From contig NZ_CP036273.1 of assembly GCF_007747215.1 (NCBI RefSeq), positions 3,332,322 to 3,396,321 of the forward strand: a stretch of DNA of 64,000 nt. Reading direction: 5' to 3'. The notes under the pieces were generated by a model that had not been told where the DNA came from, ran no database searches, and saw only the letters and a list, made by a program, of their open reading frames with translations. The position numbers and the translations under genes were made by a program. The number at the start of each line of letters is the position of its first letter. Position 1 is the first letter of the stretch. The DNA comes from Urbifossiella limnaea (GTDB lineage: Bacteria > Planctomycetota > Planctomycetia > Gemmatales > Gemmataceae). Shown piece after piece: positions 61,183-64,000 of the stretch.

Positions 61183-62715
61183 ATGGACCTACCCCCCTGG
61201 CTAACGCTGAGGCAGGCCTCGGACGCCGTGGCCGCCGGCCGCCCGGACGACGCCCACCGCCTACTGGCGCCGCTAATCGAGGCCGGCCACCGCAAGGCGT
61301 GGAAGGCCGCCAAGGACGTGGCCCGCGGGTACTGCAAGCGCGCCGCCCAACTGATGGACCGCGACAACCCCGAGGCGGCGTGGCAGGACCTGCTGGCCGC
61401 GGAGGCGCTGAACACCGGCGAGAAGTGCGTCATCGACCTGCGGCAGACGCTGTCCCGATTCGGGCTGGTGCAGGCGCGTGCGGCGCTGGAGGCCGGCGAC
61501 CCCGAGCGCGCCGCCGAGCGTGTGGCGCGGTTGCAGGACCGCGGGGTGCGGCACCCCGAGCTGCCGCGGGTGGCGTCCGGCGCGGCCGGCTGGCTGGAAG
61601 CCGCGGCGAAGGCCGACCGCGGCGACTTCCTTCCCGCCATCGACGACCTCCACCGCCTCCGCGACCAGTTCCCCGCCCCGACAGACGCGCTCGACCGCTT
61701 CCGCGAAGCCGTCCGCGGTCGGCACGCCCGGTTCCTCGATGCCGTCGGCCGCGCCCAGGACGCGGCGACGCTGCGAGAGTGGCGCGACGCGGTGGTCGCG
61801 GCCGAGGAGGCGCTGGCGGCGGCGCCGGCGTACCACGCCGCCCGCACGCTCCGCGACAAGGCCTGGCAGGCGGCCCACCCCGGCACCCCTGAACCCGTGA
61901 ACGGCACGGCTGTGACGCTGAGCCACCCCGGCAGCACGCCCGCGGAGAAGCCCGCCGCGGCGACGCTCCCAGGCCGGCCGGCGATGTCGTCGCGGCTGCT
62001 GGCCCGACCGGACGACGACGAGCCGCGGTCGATACGCGGCTCGCGCTCCGGCCCGCCGCCGACCGACCGCGACTTCGGCTCGGGCCCCGGCTTGCCGCGT
62101 CGCTTCCTGCTGTGGGTGGACGGCGTGGCCGGCTACCTGGTCTGCACCGGCAACCGCGTGACGTTCGGACAGGCCGTGCTGGAGGGCGGCCCCGTCGACG
62201 TGCCGCTGTTCGCCGACGTGTCGCGCATCCACGCCGAACTGTCCCGCGACGGCGAGGGCTTCCTCATCGAGGCCGGAAAGGCGACCGCCGCCGCCGGCGC
62301 GCGGACGCTGATGGTGAACGGCAAGGACGTTGGCCGCTCGGTCCTCAGCCCCGGCGACCGCATCACGCTCGGCGCGACGTGCCAGTTTCAGTTCCACCGC
62401 CCGGTGCCGGTCAGCAGCACGGCCAAGCTGGAACTCACCAGCGGCCACCGACTCGTCCACTGCGTCGAGGGTGTCCTGCTAATGGCCAACGAGATCATCC
62501 TCGGTCCAGCCGGGGCGTCTCACGTCGTCGTGCCCGGGGTGACGGAGCGGGTGCTGCTGTACCGCTCGAAGGACGGGCTCGGCGTGCGCGTGCCGGGTGG
62601 CAAGGTGTTGGTGAACGACCGGCCGCACGCCGAGCGCGCGCCGCTGCCGCTGCCGGCGTCGGTCGAGGCGGACGGCGTGACGTTTGCACTGGAGCCGGTC
62701 GGCCCCCGCGTCTGA
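61183..62715 (+). CDS. FHA domain protein with N-terminal helical repeat region
   Basis: A 510-residue, probably cytoplasmic protein. Residues 1-240 are Ala-rich helices with TPR-like character (AAGRPDDAHRLLAPLIEAGH, then DNPEAAWQDLLAAEALNTG). A Pro/Ser/Arg-rich linker covers about 245-315. The forkhead-associated domain covers about 320-405, with the features FADVSRIHAELSRDG and TLMVNGKDVGRSVLSPGDRI; it would bind phosphothreonine. The C-terminal 100 residues repeat similar strand patterns and may be a second, degenerate FHA-like part. Partner kinases are not nearby. ATG 61183 begins MDLPPWLTL, after the predicted extended -10. It precedes the UspA gene by 84 bases. Confidence 0.85.
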   Translation: MDLPPWLTLRQASDAVAAGRPDDAHRLLAPLIEAGHRKAWKAAKDVARGYCKRAAQLMDRDNPEAAWQDLLAAEALNTGEKCVIDLRQTLSRFGLVQARAALEAGDPERAAERVARLQDRGVRHPELPRVASGAAGWLEAAAKADRGDFLPAIDDLHRLRDQFPAPTDALDRFREAVRGRHARFLDAVGRAQDAATLREWRDAVVAAEEALAAAPAYHAARTLRDKAWQAAHPGTPEPVNGTAVTLSHPGSTPAEKPAAATLPGRPAMSSRLLARPDDDEPRSIRGSRSGPPPTDRDFGSGPGLPRRFLLWVDGVAGYLVCTGNRVTFGQAVLEGGPVDVPLFADVSRIHAELSRDGEGFLIEAGKATAAAGARTLMVNGKDVGRSVLSPGDRITLGATCQFQFHRPVPVSSTAKLELTSGHRLVHCVEGVLLMANEIILGPAGASHVVVPGVTERVLLYRSKDGLGVRVPGGKVLVNDRPHAERAPLPLPASVEADGVTFALEPVGPRV

Positions 62716-62799
62716 TTTGCCCTCTGGCCCTGCGACTGCCCTGGGGGTAGGATGCGGGGGCTCGGACGCCAACCCCTCTCCCCGGCGCGGAGCCCGCCC

Positions 62800-63240
62800 A
62801 TGATCCAGGTCCGCCGCATACTGTACCCGACCGATTTCAGCAGTTACTCCAACCTGGCGTACTTCCACGCCGTCGGCCTAGCCGAGACGTACCGAGCCAG
62901 CCTGACAGTCGTTTACGTGGTCGCCCCCGGCTCGGCCGAAGCGGCGAAGGGCCGCGACTACTGGCACGGCCAATTGGAGCAGGTCCGCCCCGCGAACGAC
63001 CGCATCGCCGTCCACCACGTCCTCCTCGAAGGCGACCCGGCCGGAGAGATCGCCCGCTACGCCGCCGACGCCGGCATCGACGTGATCGTCATCGGCACCC
63101 ACGGCCGAACGGGCGTGGACCGGCTAGTAATGGGGAGTGTCGCCGAGCGGGTGATGCGCGAGGCGCCGTGCTCGGTACTGGTCGTGAAGCTACCGAAGGG
63201 CGGTGGTGGGAGTCGGCCGCACGTGGTGACCGCGAGGTGA
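62800..63240 (+). CDS. Universal stress protein (UspA family)
   Basis: A 146-residue single-domain Usp protein. The ATP-binding motif G-x2-G-x9-G-(S/T) is intact: G99, G102 and G112-S113 in GTHGRTGVDRLVMGS. The N-terminal strand RRILYPTDFS with D12 and the closing APCSVLVVKLP are standard. It is an ATP-binding Usp (UspFG/MJ0577 type), probably a stress-linked dimer. ATG 62800 (MIQVRRILYP) is preferred to a start 16 codons earlier, since the extra residues are not conserved. It ends 8 bases before a strong palindrome at 63249. Confidence 0.93.
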   Translation: MIQVRRILYPTDFSSYSNLAYFHAVGLAETYRASLTVVYVVAPGSAEAAKGRDYWHGQLEQVRPANDRIAVHHVLLEGDPAGEIARYAADAGIDVIVIGTHGRTGVDRLVMGSVAERVMREAPCSVLVVKLPKGGGGSRPHVVTAR

Positions 63241-63248
63241 CGGAGACG

Positions 63249-63282
63249 ATCGAGCCCACCCGCCGCGGCGGGTGGGCTCGAT
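63249..63282. terminator. Perfect 34-base palindrome, bidirectional terminator
   Basis: Two arms of 17 bases (ATCGAGCCCACCCGCCG and its complement) meet without a loop, so 2-4 central bases would be unpaired in RNA. It sits between the convergent UspA and methyltransferase genes (8 and 7 bases from their stops). No T-run follows on either side, so it may be a factor-assisted terminator or protein-binding site. Confidence 0.65.
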
Positions 63283-63289
63283 GACGCGC

Positions 63290-64000
63290 TCACTCTTTCG
63301 GCTTCTTCGCGTCCTTGACGACCCACAGGTGCAGTCGGTACTCGTCGCCGTCGGCGCCCATCACGGTGATCGACCGGTCCGGCGCCCAGTCGCCAAGGAT
63401 GAACCGGTGCGACACGATCCGCGTGCCCGGCTTCAACTGACGGGCGAGGATCGGCCGCAGCAGGTTGTTGAACTCGTTGCCCATGTACAGGAACACCACC
63501 GACGCCTCGCTGTAGTCGCGGTCCTTCAGCGCGTCGCCCTCGATCACGGTGATCTGCTTCTCCAACCCGGCCTTCTTCACGTTGTCCTTGGCTTCGAGCA
63601 CTTTCTTGCCGTCGAGCTCGATGCCGACGGCCTTTTTCGCGCCCGCCTTCACGCCGGCGATCAAGACGCGGCCGTCGCCCGGCCCCGGCTCGTATACCAC
63701 GTCGCCGTCCTTCACGCCGGCCAGCTTCACCATCTCCGCGACGACGTCGTCCGGCGTGGGCACCCAGCGGATGACGGCCTTGTCCTGCACCTTCGGGTCG
63801 ACCTTCGTCAGGTCGGCGACCACGTCGTCGCCGCCCTTGAACTCCACCGTCTTGGTGCGGGTCAGCACGGTGTAGTTGTTCGGCCGCCAGGTCGCGCTGA
63901 ACGTGTACTCGTAGAGCTTGCCGGCGTCGATCTCGGGCGTCTCGAACTCGCGGACGGCCGGGTTCTTGTCCGGCGTCTTGGTGTCCTTGCCCTCGATCTT
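63290..64000 (-). CDS. TIGR03000 domain-class I methyltransferase fusion, 5' end cut by window
   Basis: 237 codons are visible; the start lies beyond 64000. The visible N-terminal part (REFETPEIDAGKLYEYTF, then SATWRPNNYTVLTRTKTVEF) matches the planctomycete TIGR03000 domain, which is found in many exported proteins. It is followed by a class I SAM-dependent methyltransferase: motif I VVYEPGPGDGRVLIAG, then VGIELDGKKVLEAKDNVKKA, ITVIEGDAL and ASVVFLYMGNEFNNLLRPIL. An internal GTG near 63868 is not the real start. The methyltransferase resembles DOT1-like or rRNA-type enzymes only in motif I. A domain usually found in exported proteins fused to an enzyme that needs cytoplasmic SAM is puzzling. 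Confidence 0.82.
   Translation of the reverse strand, partial: KIEGKDTKTPDKNPAVREFETPEIDAGKLYEYTFSATWRPNNYTVLTRTKTVEFKGGDDVVADLTKVDPKVQDKAVIRWVPTPDDVVAEMVKLAGVKDGDVVYEPGPGDGRVLIAGVKAGAKKAVGIELDGKKVLEAKDNVKKAGLEKQITVIEGDALKDRDYSEASVVFLYMGNEFNNLLRPILARQLKPGTRIVSHRFILGDWAPDRSITVMGADGDEYRLHLWVVKDAKKPKE

Noticed and set aside
1-64000. CRISPR arrays, defence islands, prophage or transposase genes
   Set aside because: No spaced direct repeats, cas, integrase, transposase or phage structural motifs were found on either strand.

Overview
The window reads as chromosomal DNA of a planctomycete, most likely family Gemmataceae. The grounds are very high G+C (about 70% by eye), three gene pairs of the planctomycete type PSCyt1/PSCyt2(DUF1549)/PSD1(DUF1553) plus DUF1501, a TIGR03000 domain, many secreted beta-propeller proteins, and short GGAG-type ribosome sites. 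I see no phage, insertion sequence, CRISPR array or rRNA. Both ends cut through genes.

Layout. 1-3.6 kb: a sugar-acid dehydratase of the enolase superfamily coupled to a DapA-fold aldolase, a DedA protein, and a divergent GntR/FCD regulator with a palindrome beside its promoter. 3.7-11.4 kb: a PSCyt/PSD1 plus DUF1501 pair, a single-HKD nuclease and a secreted propeller protein. 11.4-25.6 kb: an orphan PAS histidine kinase, TadA, a PQQ-like propeller coupled to two tandem RlaP-like nucleotidyltransferases, a BON-like protein, a GT-C membrane protein, an FAH-fold enzyme, a secreted protein with a ruined zinc-protease motif, an MFS transporter and an S9 peptidase.

25.6-40 kb is one long minus-strand run: a second PSCyt/PSD1 plus DUF1501 pair, then a lipoprotein adaptor, two tandem RND pumps, NhaA and a Ca2+/Na+ antiporter. 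This resembles an efflux/ion-homeostasis block lacking an outer-membrane channel. A divergent CAU tRNA with its own extended -10 promoter lies at 40.1 kb. 40.2-48 kb holds a TPR/EF-hand secreted protein, CdsA and a PlsC-type acyltransferase (phospholipid synthesis), a sugar-phosphate isomerase-like protein, an alkaline-phosphatase-fold enzyme, an aldo/keto reductase and a lone DUF1501 protein.

48-64 kb: a di-haem WD40 protein; a minus-strand operon of PIN/TRAM protein, TPR protein, CDF exporter and two metal ABC permeases, the last with a DtxR-like helix-turn-helix tail; a dGTPase; a third PSCyt/PSD1 plus DUF1501 pair; an FHA protein, a UspA protein, and a truncated TIGR03000-methyltransferase.

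Spacers carry several long inverted repeats (6.9, 42.5, 50.8, 57.0 and 58.4 kb). Two of them split a PSD1-DUF1501 pair, and one supplies the stop codon of a metal permease. Most functions come from recognised family motifs. The roles of the planctomycete-specific PSCyt/PSD1 and DUF1501 proteins are not established.
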